From: Desulfobacterales bacterium
GTDB taxonomy: Bacteria > Desulfobacterota > Desulfobacteria > Desulfobacterales > SURF-7
NCBI GenBank assembly: GCA_018693105.1
Contig: JABHLN010000011.1
Coordinates: 1 to 53,156, forward strand
Length of the DNA: 53,156 nucleotides
Direction of reading: 5' to 3'
In this document: piece by piece, positions 1-8,485 of the stretch
Layout: every line of letters begins with the position of its first letter
How positions within the stretch are numbered: position 1 is the first letter of the stretch
Position numbers and translations under genes: made by a program
Notes under the pieces: model-generated
The model's database searches: none
The model's input: only the letters and a program-made list of their open reading frames with translations
Told to the model about the DNA's origin: nothing

Positions 1-285
1 AATTGCGGCTATGGCCCAACCGGTTATGCCCAGGGAAAACCAACTCAGAAATTCATCAAAATTCAATACGCTATAGACCAGAAGACCAAGACCGAAAAGG
101 CTTGTGAAAATATTGTAAAAAATGGAACTGGTTAGTAATATATTAGTTTCATGACCGCAGCTTTGGCAGATAAATTCATCATATAATTCACCCCAAAAAA
201 ATGCACCTTTGACTATTGGTTCTTTTCTACTTTGCATCATCTCAGACTTGCAAATATTGCATTCTCTTTTCCCTGTCTCTGCCAT
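1..285 (-). CDS. Partial zinc-ribbon membrane protein
   Basis: The frame starts at an ATG at 285 and runs off the left edge of the window, leaving 95 codons. A GAGGG ribosome-binding site sits about ten bases upstream. Near the N-terminus a CNIC pair and a CQSC pair about 30 residues later form a four-cysteine zinc ribbon. A hydrophobic, probably membrane-spanning stretch follows, containing LFGLGLLVYSVL and a second segment near the edge. I do not recognise the family. A small membrane protein with a cytoplasmic zinc-binding head is the best description. Confidence 0.6.
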   Translation of the reverse strand, partial: MAETGKRECNICKSEMMQSRKEPIVKGAFFWGELYDEFICQSCGHETNILLTSSIFYNIFTSLFGLGLLVYSVLNFDEFLSWFSLGITGWAIAAI

Positions 286-587
286 ATACTGTTATCCCTC
301 TCTTATCAGCTAACAGGGTCAGCCTGAACCTCCCCCGATTTGAATAGAAGCTATATTATATGAAAACAGGAAGCAATTAACAAGAAAGTTTATACAGGAA
401 ATCAAAGACGAAAAACCGGGGCCTTAACTTCCCATGGCATAATTCATTGTAAAAAACATTTGACAAAAAGGGTTATTCACCAGAAGAATAGAGATAGGTT
501 GAATACGTACAAGATAGGTACCGGTAGTTTGTACCACCTGTGGGAACAGGAGGGATATAACAGAGCATGTCCTAAAAGTTAATGCAC
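286..587. other. Intergenic, no gene seen
   Basis: About 300 bases lie between the divergently oriented zinc-ribbon gene and the first palindromic repeat. I see no open frame with a plausible protein and no hairpin terminator. A TTGACA hexamer near 465 has no convincing -10 partner, so I do not call a promoter. Confidence 0.5.
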
Positions 588-736
588 TTGTGAAAAGTCA
601 AATTGGGATGGCAAAGTAGAAATCTTCATATACAAGGCATAGCAATTGGTCAGGAGTGAAGGCATACATGTAGTATGTCGAGCTTCTGATCAACTGCTAT
701 AACGCAGTAGATGGAGACTTTCTACGACGCCATCAA
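588..736. repeat. Palindromic element, type 1, copy 1
   Basis: The copy contains the type-1 landmarks: a GGCAAAGTAGAAATC left arm, the loop core GGCATACATGTAGTATG, and a right arm ending in CTACGACGCCATCAA. The arms around the core, AATTGGTCAG and CTGATCAACT, pair with G-T wobbles. The element ends 15 bases before the aldehyde dehydrogenase start codon, so that gene's promoter lies in or beyond it. Confidence 0.85.
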
Positions 737-751
737 AAAAGGGAGATTGGA

Positions 752-2185
752 ATGTATATCAATGGCCAGTGGATCGAAGCAAAAGATAAAAAAAAGTTTT
801 CTGTCTTAAACCCCGCCAACGGGAAAGTTATCGCACAGGTTCCCGATGGTGGAGAAGCTGAAGCCATTATGGCTGTTGCAGCAGCAGATAAGGCTTTCCC
901 AATTTGGTCTTCCCGAACAGCTTATAAACGATCCTCCTTTTTATATGATGCACACAGGCTTATGATGGAAGACCTTGAAAGCCTGGCACAGATCATGACC
1001 GAAGAACAGGGTAAGCCCATCCAGTCTGCCAGGAATGAGGTCAGATACGGAGCGGACTTTCTCTTGTGGTTTGCCGAAGAGGTAAAAAGAATTTACGGAA
1101 GAACCATTTCATCTTCACGGAGTGACCAGAGATTTATTGTCATAAAACAGCCTGTGGGAGTTGTTGCTGCTATTACGCCATGGAATTACCCCATGTCAAT
1201 GATCACGAGAAAAGTGGCGCCGGCCCTTGCAGCCGGATGTACAATTGTATTAAAACCTGCCGAAGCTACTCCCATATGTGCAATGGAAATTTTTAAGCTG
1301 CTCGAAAAGGCGGGGCTTCCCAAAGGGGTTGCCAACCTGGTCACCGCACTTGATCCGGAACCTGTGGGCAGAGTTTTCACCACAGACAAACGAATTCAAA
1401 AACTGACCTTTACAGGTTCCACGGACATCGGGAAAATGCTGGCACGGGAAGCAGCAGGCCAAATGAAACGGATATCCCTTGAATTGGGAGGCCATGCCCC
1501 CTTTATAGTATGCAAAGATGCCGACCCGATTCGTGCGGCCAAGGGTCTTTCCCTGGTAAAATTTTTAAATACTGGACAGGCCTGCATCAGTCCAAACCGA
1601 ATTTATGTCCATTCCACCATGAAAGAATCCTTTTTAAAAATGCTGAAAGAAAAGGTGGACCTTATGATACCCGGGAATGGGATGACCCCCGGGGTTAAGA
1701 TTGGCCCCCTGGTAAATGAAGCTGAAATTGAAAAAGTAAACAGCCAGGTAAAAGATGCAGTTAATCATGGGGCAACACTTGTCACTGGAGGATTTCGAAT
1801 AATTGACAATGAGCTGGACAAGGGATATTTTTATGCACCCACCATTCTCGACAATGTGACCAAAGAAATGCGTATTTACAGGGAAGAGACCTTTGGCCCT
1901 GTGGCCCCTGTCATCACTTATGAAGATGAAGACGATTTGTTAAAAATGGCAAATGATACAGATTATGGACTTGCAGCCTATGTTTATACCAAGTCCTATT
2001 CAACGGCCATGAAATTTTTTGAGGGGCTTAATTTTGGTATCATCGGAATCAATGACATCAACCCCACCTCGGCTGCTGCACCCTTTGGCGGAATGAAGAT
2101 GAGCGGAATAGGTCGGGAAGGAGCTTTTGAGGGGATAGAAGAATATCTTGAAACAAAGTCCGGAGGATTTTCATTAAACACATGA
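752..2185 (+). CDS. NAD(P)-dependent aldehyde dehydrogenase (succinate-semialdehyde type)
   Basis: The 477-residue product has the normal length of the aldehyde dehydrogenase superfamily, which oxidises aldehydes to acids with NAD(P). The catalytic set is complete: the TPWNYP motif with Asn145, the ELGG glutamate Glu244 and the nucleophile Cys278 in NTGQAC. The FGG and GREG motifs near the C-terminus are also present. Sequence style is closest to the succinate-semialdehyde dehydrogenase (GabD) branch, but the substrate cannot be fixed from sequence. A GGGAG site precedes the ATG. No pathway partner adjoins; the next gene converges on it from the other strand. Confidence 0.9.
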   Translation: MYINGQWIEAKDKKKFSVLNPANGKVIAQVPDGGEAEAIMAVAAADKAFPIWSSRTAYKRSSFLYDAHRLMMEDLESLAQIMTEEQGKPIQSARNEVRYGADFLLWFAEEVKRIYGRTISSSRSDQRFIVIKQPVGVVAAITPWNYPMSMITRKVAPALAAGCTIVLKPAEATPICAMEIFKLLEKAGLPKGVANLVTALDPEPVGRVFTTDKRIQKLTFTGSTDIGKMLAREAAGQMKRISLELGGHAPFIVCKDADPIRAAKGLSLVKFLNTGQACISPNRIYVHSTMKESFLKMLKEKVDLMIPGNGMTPGVKIGPLVNEAEIEKVNSQVKDAVNHGATLVTGGFRIIDNELDKGYFYAPTILDNVTKEMRIYREETFGPVAPVITYEDEDDLLKMANDTDYGLAAYVYTKSYSTAMKFFEGLNFGIIGINDINPTSAAAPFGGMKMSGIGREGAFEGIEEYLETKSGGFSLNT

Positions 2186-2236
2186 TAAAAAGGAATTTAA
2201 TTTTATTTATCAAAAAAGCACGGAAGGTTAACAATA

Positions 2237-3583
2237 TCATTGGCCCTTAAATTGTTTTTTTTTAATATGGTCTATCCCGTTATTAAAAGTCCACAAAGCA
2301 AAAAGATACAGTTCCGGACGTAAAGGAACAGAGTATCTAGGCCATGGTGCGAAAATTGTATAGAATATGGTGTAATAGAAAATAACTAAAAATACTCGCC
2401 AGTCGTATAACTCAAAATTGTTTTTCCCATACCGGTATTTTCTATAAACAAAAAAAACACCGGCAAGAGCAAGAACTAAAATTACCGGTTGCAGTAATTT
2501 CATAAACTTCCTTGAAAGATCAGCGCCTGGAGAAGTCAAATACAGAGAAGTTTTAACCGAGTAAATATAAACATCGCCCCGCCCCCTTCCGGTATTTCCA
2601 CCCACCTGGCTTTGTAAAGTATTCCAGCTCCAAAGATAATAAGGTTTTTCAAACAAATACCAGATTACATATCGAAATGGTCTTTCTTTAAACCTTTCTA
2701 AAAAAATTTTACTGAAACTATAAAATGACCCCCCAAATGCAGGTTGCATTGGATCTTCTTTATAAGGCATATATTTCATGTCCGGATTTTTATAAACAAA
2801 ACCGGGATAAGCCCCGTGTGACAATGTTTGTACAGCCCTGTCGATTCCCTTTGGTGCATCCGGTGAAAGGCTTATATTGTTACGCAGCACCCAGCCAACA
2901 GGAAACAAAGAAAATATTGTTATAAATAATAAGGTTTTTGACAAAAATATTTTCCTTCTACTACTTCTGAAAAGAATAAGGAATACAAATAAAAACGGAA
3001 TGACTATGGCTGTCTGGTTAATTAGGTATGTATATCCAAAAAGTAATCCCGACCCCATAAACAATAGCTTGCTATGTTTTTTTTCAGCAAAAATAAACAG
3101 GAATATAGACAATAATAGCGTGAAACTGAAAAGAGTTTCAGTTAAAACATAACTTGTCATTGATATTAAGTGCGGACTTATTGCAACAAGAACAGACGCA
3201 AAAAATGCTCCCCATAATGGCAAAAACTGAATACCTATACCAAAGGTAATCAGCACAGCCAGGGCACTTAATACTGCCTGGGCATAAACCACGGTCTTCG
3301 TATCGCCGCCAAGAGAATAAACAAGGACTATAAACAAAGGATAGCCCGGGGAACGAAAAGAATCAGGATGAAGTATCTCTGAGTTGTTTGGTATGTCTTT
3401 AGAAAAAGTTCCGTTGAAAAGATTATACGCATAAACCAGGTACTGTCTTGCATCAGCTCTGACAGGAATATTAACTATAGTTTTGTTGACATATTGAATG
3501 CGCAATTGCAGGGCTAATGCAAATATGATTGACAATAATAATACAATTAATATACGGCCACATTTCTTATTTTCATTCAACAT
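2237..3583 (-). CDS. GT-C fold (ArnT/PMT-like) membrane glycosyltransferase
   Basis: The 448-residue product is strongly hydrophobic, with roughly ten or more membrane segments. After the first transmembrane helix it carries an acidic ADARQY loop and then the FRSPGYPLF motif. These are typical of the family-39-like GT-C enzymes that transfer sugars from polyprenyl-phosphate donors on the outer face of the cytoplasmic membrane. The acidic DAR in the first periplasmic loop is the expected catalytic or metal site. The acceptor (lipid, glycan or protein) is unknown. It stands alone with no polysaccharide operon around it and converges with the aldehyde dehydrogenase gene. Confidence 0.75.
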   Translation of the reverse strand: MLNENKKCGRILIVLLLSIIFALALQLRIQYVNKTIVNIPVRADARQYLVYAYNLFNGTFSKDIPNNSEILHPDSFRSPGYPLFIVLVYSLGGDTKTVVYAQAVLSALAVLITFGIGIQFLPLWGAFFASVLVAISPHLISMTSYVLTETLFSFTLLLSIFLFIFAEKKHSKLLFMGSGLLFGYTYLINQTAIVIPFLFVFLILFRSSRRKIFLSKTLLFITIFSLFPVGWVLRNNISLSPDAPKGIDRAVQTLSHGAYPGFVYKNPDMKYMPYKEDPMQPAFGGSFYSFSKIFLERFKERPFRYVIWYLFEKPYYLWSWNTLQSQVGGNTGRGRGDVYIYSVKTSLYLTSPGADLSRKFMKLLQPVILVLALAGVFFVYRKYRYGKNNFELYDWRVFLVIFYYTIFYTIFAPWPRYSVPLRPELYLFALWTFNNGIDHIKKKQFKGQ

Positions 3584-3884
3584 ATCACAAAAAATAGATT
3601 TAATTATGGATGGGAACTAAAATGCTGAAAATTCATTAAGTAAATTTCTATCTTCAAATTATCGTAATCATTAGACGAGCAATAATCAATAGAATTATGT
3701 AATCGTTTTTTGTGGGCTGTATCTGCTTTGAAGCTGTCAAGTATAAGACAGGGTCTGCTTTAGACATTTATCCAATATTTCAGGGGGTATACTTTATAGA
3801 AGTGAATTGTGAGTTCGGCCGGATTCCATCTTTAACTCAAAAATTCCCCCGGCCGAAATAAGCCTTTCCGGCTTTATAACAAAA
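3584..3884. other. Intergenic with an inverted repeat
   Basis: No gene was found in these 300 bases. A perfect nine-base inverted repeat, TTCGGCCGG at 3814-3822 and CCGGCCGAA at 3849-3857, and a smaller AAGCC/GGCTT hairpin lie just past the stop of the thiolase gene. They could help end its transcript, although no long T-run follows. Confidence 0.5.
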
Positions 3885-5069
3885 TTACACTTTTTCGATC
3901 AGCACTGCATTTGCGTTTCCAAAACCGCCGCACAAAGTGGCCAATCCATATTTTTCATCGGGATAGTCAGTCTTCATCCGATTAAGAAGCGTTACGATAA
4001 TACGGGCTCCGGATTGTCCAAGCGGATGACCTAAAGCCATTGCGCCGCCCCAACTATTCACCTTATCAAACGGAGCATTTTCATTATCCAGTTTCAGCTC
4101 ACGAATTACAGCAAGAGACTGGGATGCAAAGGCTTCGTTAAGTTCAATAACACCGATATCAGAAGGTCCCAGTCCGGTTTTCCTGAAAAGCTGTCCCACA
4201 GCATCGATTGGTCCAACACCCATAATAGTCGGATCGTTACCCGCCTGGGTACCAAAGCTGTACTTGTAAGAATATGATAGACCAAGTTCATCGGCTTTTT
4301 TCCGGCTCATCATAAGCAAAACAGAAGCGCCTGCAGTCAATGGTGAAGAAGTGGCAGCAGATACGACACCGCCCTCTTTGAAGGGAGATTCCATGAGCAT
4401 CATTTTCTCTTCATTGGGATTATCTCGGATCCACTGGTCGTTTTCCACAAGAAATTCGGTTCCATCTTCCTCTTTTCCCATAACCGGTATTATCTCATTT
4501 TTAAATTTTCCTTCATCACGCGCTTTGGCAGCCAGTCGATTTGAGTTTGCTGCGAATTTGACCATGTCCTCTTTTGAAACATTGTACATCTCAGCAACTT
4601 TTTCCGCTGTGTTTCCCATGGGAAGTTCAACAGGGTTTAAAATCTCCCATAAGCGCGGGGGGAAATCTATGTTCGTACCCATACCCACCTTTTCCATATC
4701 TTCTGCGCCACCGGCCAGCATGATATCGTTTTCTCCGGAGACAATAGACCTTGCAGCATTCATGACTGCGGTCATCCCGGAGGGACACTGATTAGTTACT
4801 GTTTGTGTCGGTACGCTGAGAGGAAGACCTGAGGCAAGCCAGGACATTCTTCCCAAATCATTCTGCATACCGGAAGGGTTAGCGGTACCAATAAAGGAAC
4901 CTTCGACATCTTCCGGTTTTACTTTCGGATTTCTTTCAAAAATAGCCTTATAGACTTCAGTCAGTAGTTCGTCTGGACGAACATCTTTAAACCACCCCTT
5001 TTCTGCGTGGGCTCTTGCGTTAGGAGTTCTAACACCATCAATAAATACACATTCCTGTAATTTTATCAT
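3885..5069 (-). CDS. Acetyl-CoA acyltransferase (thiolase, FadA type)
   Basis: The 394-residue protein has the full thiolase architecture. The acylated nucleophile is Cys95 in NQCPSG, the GHP histidine is His348, and the C-terminal acid/base cysteine is Cys380 in CGGFGN. Members cleave 3-ketoacyl-CoA with CoA or run the reverse condensation. The sequence resembles the FadA/FadI beta-oxidation branch more than acetoacetyl-CoA thiolases, but chain length is not predictable. It is monocistronic here, with a GGAG site a few bases before the ATG and no hydratase or dehydrogenase partner beside it. Confidence 0.9.
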   Translation of the reverse strand: MIKLQECVFIDGVRTPNARAHAEKGWFKDVRPDELLTEVYKAIFERNPKVKPEDVEGSFIGTANPSGMQNDLGRMSWLASGLPLSVPTQTVTNQCPSGMTAVMNAARSIVSGENDIMLAGGAEDMEKVGMGTNIDFPPRLWEILNPVELPMGNTAEKVAEMYNVSKEDMVKFAANSNRLAAKARDEGKFKNEIIPVMGKEEDGTEFLVENDQWIRDNPNEEKMMLMESPFKEGGVVSAATSSPLTAGASVLLMMSRKKADELGLSYSYKYSFGTQAGNDPTIMGVGPIDAVGQLFRKTGLGPSDIGVIELNEAFASQSLAVIRELKLDNENAPFDKVNSWGGAMALGHPLGQSGARIIVTLLNRMKTDYPDEKYGLATLCGGFGNANAVLIEKV

Positions 5070-5324
5070 TTTTTATTCTCCATAGTATTAATATGAAATT
5101 TTCTATCAATATAGTCTGGAATCAGGTCGTATCAACCCGGCGAAAGTCATTTAACCAATTTTAAGTCTTAATTCGTCCCGATTCTTTAAAAAACAAAATA
5201 AAGAATTTTCAGTATCACAAAAAAAACTACCGGTGTCAATGTGATGCTCTATTTAACTTTTTATGATTATTATGAATGATCCTGTTTAGTTCCGGCAAAG
5301 ACTGCCTCCGGTTTTTATTTCCGG

Positions 5325-6206
5325 TCAACGCCACTCAACATCAGGCTGGTTACGTTCAATCAGATGCCTGTACTTGATATTCTGATACCCCATGGTCATG
5401 GAGCCATAACATTTATTCTCTTTGGGAATACCCAGCCAGGCTTTTAATTTCCTGTTATTATTCACCGTGTTTTCCAACCAGGAGTTAAAACAAACACCAA
5501 CACCCAAAGTATGGGCCATCAAAGAACAATGATAAAGTGCCGCTGCACAATTAAAAGCAGGGCTTCCGTCCCAGGACTCAGCATGTGTCAGGATTATGGC
5601 CCTGGCATTATGCAGCATGGGATCTTCGCCCTTATCTCTTTGTTTTTTTGCATGAACGATAGTCGGACCATAAGTTAAGAGCTCCTGAATTTTCCTGCGC
5701 CCCATAAACAAGGAGAAAAGATAGGCGAAAGGTTTTTTTTCTAATTGCTTGAAAAACTTCGCATTAAAATTAAGGATTCTTTTGCTCAATTCATCAATTT
5801 CATCAGTAGATGTTAAAACTATATAGTGAACTCGCTGGCTGTTCGTTCCGGTGGGAGCATACCTTCCGGTATTAATTATTTGTTCAATCACCTCTTTTGG
5901 TATGGGATCATCTTTGTACTGTCTTACGGACCGCCTTTCCCTCAACAGTTGCATCAGCGCCTCGGGAGACACTGGCGTTGTTTTGCCTACGGTTAGCTCC
6001 GGGGCCACCGCTGTTTTCTTTTGGACAACAGCATTGACAGGGCATACTGAACCGCAATGGCCGCACTCAACACACCAGTCTCCATGTTCAATAACAGCTT
6101 TATCATTCTTCATGCCCAGAGTAAAAACAGGACAGGCCTTTACACAAATCCCGCAGCCGGTACAATCTTCGATGCTTATTTCAGGGGGATTATTCAACTT
6201 ACTCAT
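5325..6206 (-). CDS. Ferredoxin-nitroreductase fusion protein
   Basis: Residues 10-60 form a two-cluster bacterial ferredoxin domain, with cysteines 15, 18, 21, 25 and 45, 48, 51, 55. A nitroreductase-family FMN domain starts near residue 85 with RRSVRQYKDDPIP and GRYAPTGTNSQ. The likely chemistry is ferredoxin-fed, flavin-dependent reduction, but the substrate is unknown. This is the first of three such fusions in the window (others at 13196-14215 and 36767-37807). Its promoter region is nearly identical to that of the 13196 gene, which suggests common control. The gene is monocistronic. Confidence 0.88.
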   Translation of the reverse strand: MSKLNNPPEISIEDCTGCGICVKACPVFTLGMKNDKAVIEHGDWCVECGHCGSVCPVNAVVQKKTAVAPELTVGKTTPVSPEALMQLLRERRSVRQYKDDPIPKEVIEQIINTGRYAPTGTNSQRVHYIVLTSTDEIDELSKRILNFNAKFFKQLEKKPFAYLFSLFMGRRKIQELLTYGPTIVHAKKQRDKGEDPMLHNARAIILTHAESWDGSPAFNCAAALYHCSLMAHTLGVGVCFNSWLENTVNNNRKLKAWLGIPKENKCYGSMTMGYQNIKYRHLIERNQPDVEWR

Positions 6207-6297
6207 CTTTTCATCTCCTTAAACTAACAGGTATTCGTTAGTTTACTTTCTATTGGACACTATATTGTAGATTGATAATTACTCGTTTTTACAGTCA

Positions 6298-6339
6298 AAA
6301 AAACATATGGGACATGGAGCTGTATGTCAATGTCAATTT
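6298..6339 (-). promoter_or_regulatory. Promoter/operator module shared with 14369-14410
   Basis: On the minus strand this block reads TTGACA (6325-6330), a 17-base spacer and TATGTT (6302-6307), a good sigma-70-like promoter. The spacer region contains GACAT and ATGTC as an inverted repeat, a likely repressor or activator site. The 42-base block matches 14369-14410 at 38 of 42 positions, while surrounding sequence differs. Both copies lie upstream of ferredoxin-nitroreductase genes. Confidence 0.7.
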
Positions 6340-6378
6340 ACCAGCCACCCCTATTGTAATATTCCAATTTAATGAAGT

Positions 6379-6414
6379 AAAAGGCAGTTAATGGTAAAAC
6401 ATTAACTGCCTTTT
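6379..6414 (-). terminator. Rho-independent terminator, possibly bidirectional
   Basis: A perfect 15-base-pair stem is formed by AAAAGGCAGTTAATG (6379-6393) and its complement (6400-6414) around a six-base loop. It lies 50 bases past the stop of the peroxiredoxin gene, and the A/T-rich stem ends give a U-run in either direction. Confidence 0.85.
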
Positions 6415-6464
6415 GTTTACAATAATTTTGAATAATTAATTCTGCTGATTTTTAAAACGTATTA

Positions 6465-7118
6465 CTATTTCTTTTTAAATCTACTTGTCATCATCCTGAA
6501 CATTTCTACCGGAAACAACAAAAAATGCATCCAGTCGGCGAAATTACCTTTAAAAATCATGTTTAATGACATTCTCCACATATTTTTAGGGGTGGGGATA
6601 ATTAATGATTTTTTCGGAGCATTGTCCATTTCATATCCGGCATCATTGTGAAGCTTTTCTAAAAACAGCAGCTCATCAGATAAATCCACACGGTTTGCTG
6701 TTCCGTCTAACGACCGGTAACAAATTTTACCTTCCTGGTTAATAATAAATGTTGCCGGCTTTGCAATTCCGTTGTGCTCAAAGGGGTTTGTGAGGTGATA
6801 TAAATCAATAACATGTTTATCCTCATCACATAAAAGCTTATAAGGCAGTTTCATTTTTTCAATTAAATTTTGTGATTGTTTAAGAGGATCAACTGATATT
6901 GCAAAAACCTGTGTATTAAACTTCAAGTATGTATCATATTTTTTTTGAATTTCTGCCAACTGGCGGATGCAAAAGGGTCACCAATGTCCCCTGTAAAATA
7001 AAAGCTTCACAAAGTGACCTTGTTTCAGAGCCTCACTCAGAAGGAAAGGCTGATTGTCCGAGGTTAGGGTTTGAAAATCCGGCGCATCCTGTCCTATATC
7101 GGGAACTGATATACTCAT
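6465..7118 (-). CDS. Peroxiredoxin-like selenoprotein (AhpC/TSA family, UxxC)
   Basis: Read from an ATG at 7118 with an AGGGAGG site just upstream, this 217-residue frame is open to 6465 apart from one TGA at 6978-6980, codon 47. The flanking residues YRGHW and PFC make the TGA coincide with the peroxidatic cysteine of the family's usual RGxWCPxC motif, giving W-U-P-F-C with Sec47 and Cys50. The normal family N-terminus (VPDIGQDAPDF) precedes the TGA and the normal thioredoxin-fold remainder (ISVDP, GIAKPATFIINQEG) follows it. The product probably reduces peroxides or disulfides using Sec. A TTG start at 6959 would leave an inactive stump and looks unlikely. Confidence 0.85.
6943..6974 (-). 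promoter_or_regulatory. Candidate bacterial SECIS hairpin
   Basis: Directly after the in-frame TGA of the peroxiredoxin gene the mRNA can fold as UUUUG pairing with CAAAA, with an inner GCC-AGUU-GGC hairpin. The apical loop carries a G and lies about 17-23 bases after the UGA, within the range of bacterial SECIS elements. The inner stem is short, so the fold is only suggestive. Confidence 0.5.
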
Positions 7119-7138
7119 TCTGTCCTCCCTATGTGAAA

Positions 7139-7266
7139 TGATGGCGTCGTAAAAATCTCCATCTACTGCGTTATAGCGGTTGACCAGAAGTTCGACATAC
7201 TACATGTATGCCTTCACCCCTGATCAACCGCTATGCCTTGAATATGAAGATTTCTACTTAGCCATA
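7139..7266. repeat. Palindromic element, type 1, copy 2
   Basis: This copy is inverted relative to copy 1. It begins TGATGGCGTCGTAAAAATC, has arms GCGGTTGACCAG and CTGATCAACCGC around the TACATGTATG core, and ends TTTCTACTTAGCCAT. It lies immediately upstream of the selenoprotein gene, only 20 bases from its start codon. Confidence 0.88.
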
Positions 7267-7312
7267 TAATAAAATCCAGCAGTCCCGCTATAGTGGGATT
7301 ACTACGCCATGG

Positions 7313-7804
7313 CTATTTTATGAATCGTAATTGGCACGTCTTATCGCCATTTGCTATGGTCCCCAAAAGGTCCAACCTTCCACCAAAACTTTCGGCAATT
7401 CCTCTATCCCCTTCCATTGCAATATCACAAAGTCTTCCAATTTCTTCATCAGTACAGCCAAGCTTCTGCCAGGCAGAAACAAGTGGGCAATATCCAAAGT
7501 CTACCGAAAGTTTATTATCATTTGATTCTAATATTTTCATATCAAATATCATTTGTGCGGGTTTTATGAATAATTTTTTTTTCAATCCTTTTAAGCTGCT
7601 TGTTCCGGTTAAATCAACTAATTCCTTACCGTGCATATTTCCGCATTCTCTAACTGCAGGATATCCGATATCCTCCCACTTAACACCCTTCTTTTCTGCT
7701 TCTTTCAATAACAAATAAAGCCATGTTGCCCTATGCTCCATCATTCCTCTGATACCTTTTAATAAAAAGTTATTTCTCTTCGGTACATTAGTGATTTTAC
7801 TCAT
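7313..7804 (-). CDS. L-2-amino-thiazoline-4-carboxylic acid hydrolase-like protein
   Basis: The 163-residue product ends with the block typical of the ATC-hydrolase-like family: a YCPLVSAW cysteine segment, the stretch DEEIGRLCDIAMEGD and the ANGDKTCQLRF tail. Characterised members open the thiazoline ring of L-2-amino-thiazoline-4-carboxylate, but most homologues in anaerobes have unknown substrates. The conserved cysteines and acidic residues needed for a hydrolase are present. It is followed by a type-1 repeat and precedes no obvious partner, so its physiological role is open. Confidence 0.7.
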   Translation of the reverse strand: MSKITNVPKRNNFLLKGIRGMMEHRATWLYLLLKEAEKKGVKWEDIGYPAVRECGNMHGKELVDLTGTSSLKGLKKKLFIKPAQMIFDMKILESNDNKLSVDFGYCPLVSAWQKLGCTDEEIGRLCDIAMEGDRGIAESFGGRLDLLGTIANGDKTCQLRFIK

Positions 7805-7950
7805 TCAAACACCTCCGAATTTAAGTTATAGTACCCAGGATTCATTTGCACATTTTAATCTTTACAAGAGGTCGGGTTAACTTTTAAAACATTAACTATT
7901 TTGTGGTTACAAGAAGTTTGTAGATTGTGAAAACGTGATCTCGCTTTTTC

Positions 7951-8208
7951 TCAACGATATACTTTCTTGCGATGAGCTACCTTTACTACCCAAACGGTAA
8001 GCTCTTCATCCTGTATGGAGTATAAAATACGATATTTCCCCTGACGTATGCGATACCGTTCCTGTTGTGTTAATTTTAAGGAACCTTCAGGTCGAGGGTT
8101 TTCTGATAAGGAGTCAATTCTTTCAAGGATTCTTGTCAATTCTTTTTTAGGTATCGATTCAAAATCTTTCCAAACTGATTTTTTGAAGAAAATTCTATAT
8201 GCGGCCAT
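7951..8208 (-). CDS. RelE/ParE-family toxin
   Basis: This 85-residue basic protein has the RelE/ParE fold signature: YRIFFKKSVWKDFESIP at the start, a helical region, then the GSLKL, YRIRQGKYRILYSI and VVKVAHRKKVYR strands. The C-terminal HRKKVY matches RelE ribosome-dependent mRNA interferases better than ParE gyrase poisons. Its start overlaps the end of the antitoxin gene by 14 bases, so the two are translationally coupled. Translation of the antitoxin comes first, as is usual for these pairs. Confidence 0.88.
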   Translation of the reverse strand: MAAYRIFFKKSVWKDFESIPKKELTRILERIDSLSENPRPEGSLKLTQQERYRIRQGKYRILYSIQDEELTVWVVKVAHRKKVYR

Positions 8209-8428
8209 CTTTTTTCAGCCTCTTGACCATTTGCTCATAGCTTATAACAGGTTCATGGACTCTTTCATTAAAAGCTAAGAGATCCTCTGCATCCTCAGAC
8301 AAAGCTTCTTTGATGGCTTCATTAATTAGTTCTGACATTGATCGAGACGTTTCAAGAGCTTTAATTCGTAACGCCTGGTGCAACTCGGGGTCTAAGTAAA
8401 CTGTTGATCTTTTGGATAATGTTGCCAT
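8195..8428 (-). CDS. Ribbon-helix-helix antitoxin
   Basis: I place the start at the ATG at 8428 (77 residues, MATLSKRSTVYLD) because an AGGAGGTGA site lies at ideal distance. A longer frame opening at 8461 would begin inside the promoter. The N-terminal strand STVYLDPELHQALRIKA followed by SMSELINEAI is a classic ribbon-helix-helix DNA-binding domain, and the acidic C-terminal half should wrap the RelE-like toxin. It probably represses its own promoter at 8457-8485. Confidence 0.85.
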   Translation of the reverse strand: MATLSKRSTVYLDPELHQALRIKALETSRSMSELINEAIKEALSEDAEDLLAFNERVHEPVISYEQMVKRLKKDGRI

Positions 8429-8456
8429 GGTGTCACCTCCTTTTAAACATAACAAC

Positions 8457-8485
8457 ACCATAACACCATAGCGTCATAATGTCAA
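8457..8485 (-). promoter_or_regulatory. Toxin-antitoxin promoter with direct repeats
   Basis: On the minus strand TTGACA (8480-8485), a 17-base spacer and TATGGT (8457-8462) form a promoter for the antitoxin-toxin pair. Two adjacent copies of TATGGTGT overlap the -10 region and are natural binding sites for the ribbon-helix-helix antitoxin. The -35 overlaps the last codons of msrA. Confidence 0.7.

Noticed and set aside
2877-3152. Plus-strand frame of 91 residues
   Set aside because: It lies wholly antisense to the membrane glycosyltransferase and is rich in residues expected from the complement of hydrophobic codons.
6465-6959. Peroxiredoxin as a simple truncated gene starting at TTG
   Set aside because: The 46 codons before the TGA encode the normal family N-terminus in the same frame, with a good ribosome-binding site, so a Sec readthrough is the better reading.
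8195-8461. Antitoxin start at 8461
   Set aside because: That start lies within the promoter's -10 region, while the ATG at 8428 has an ideal AGGAGGTGA site.
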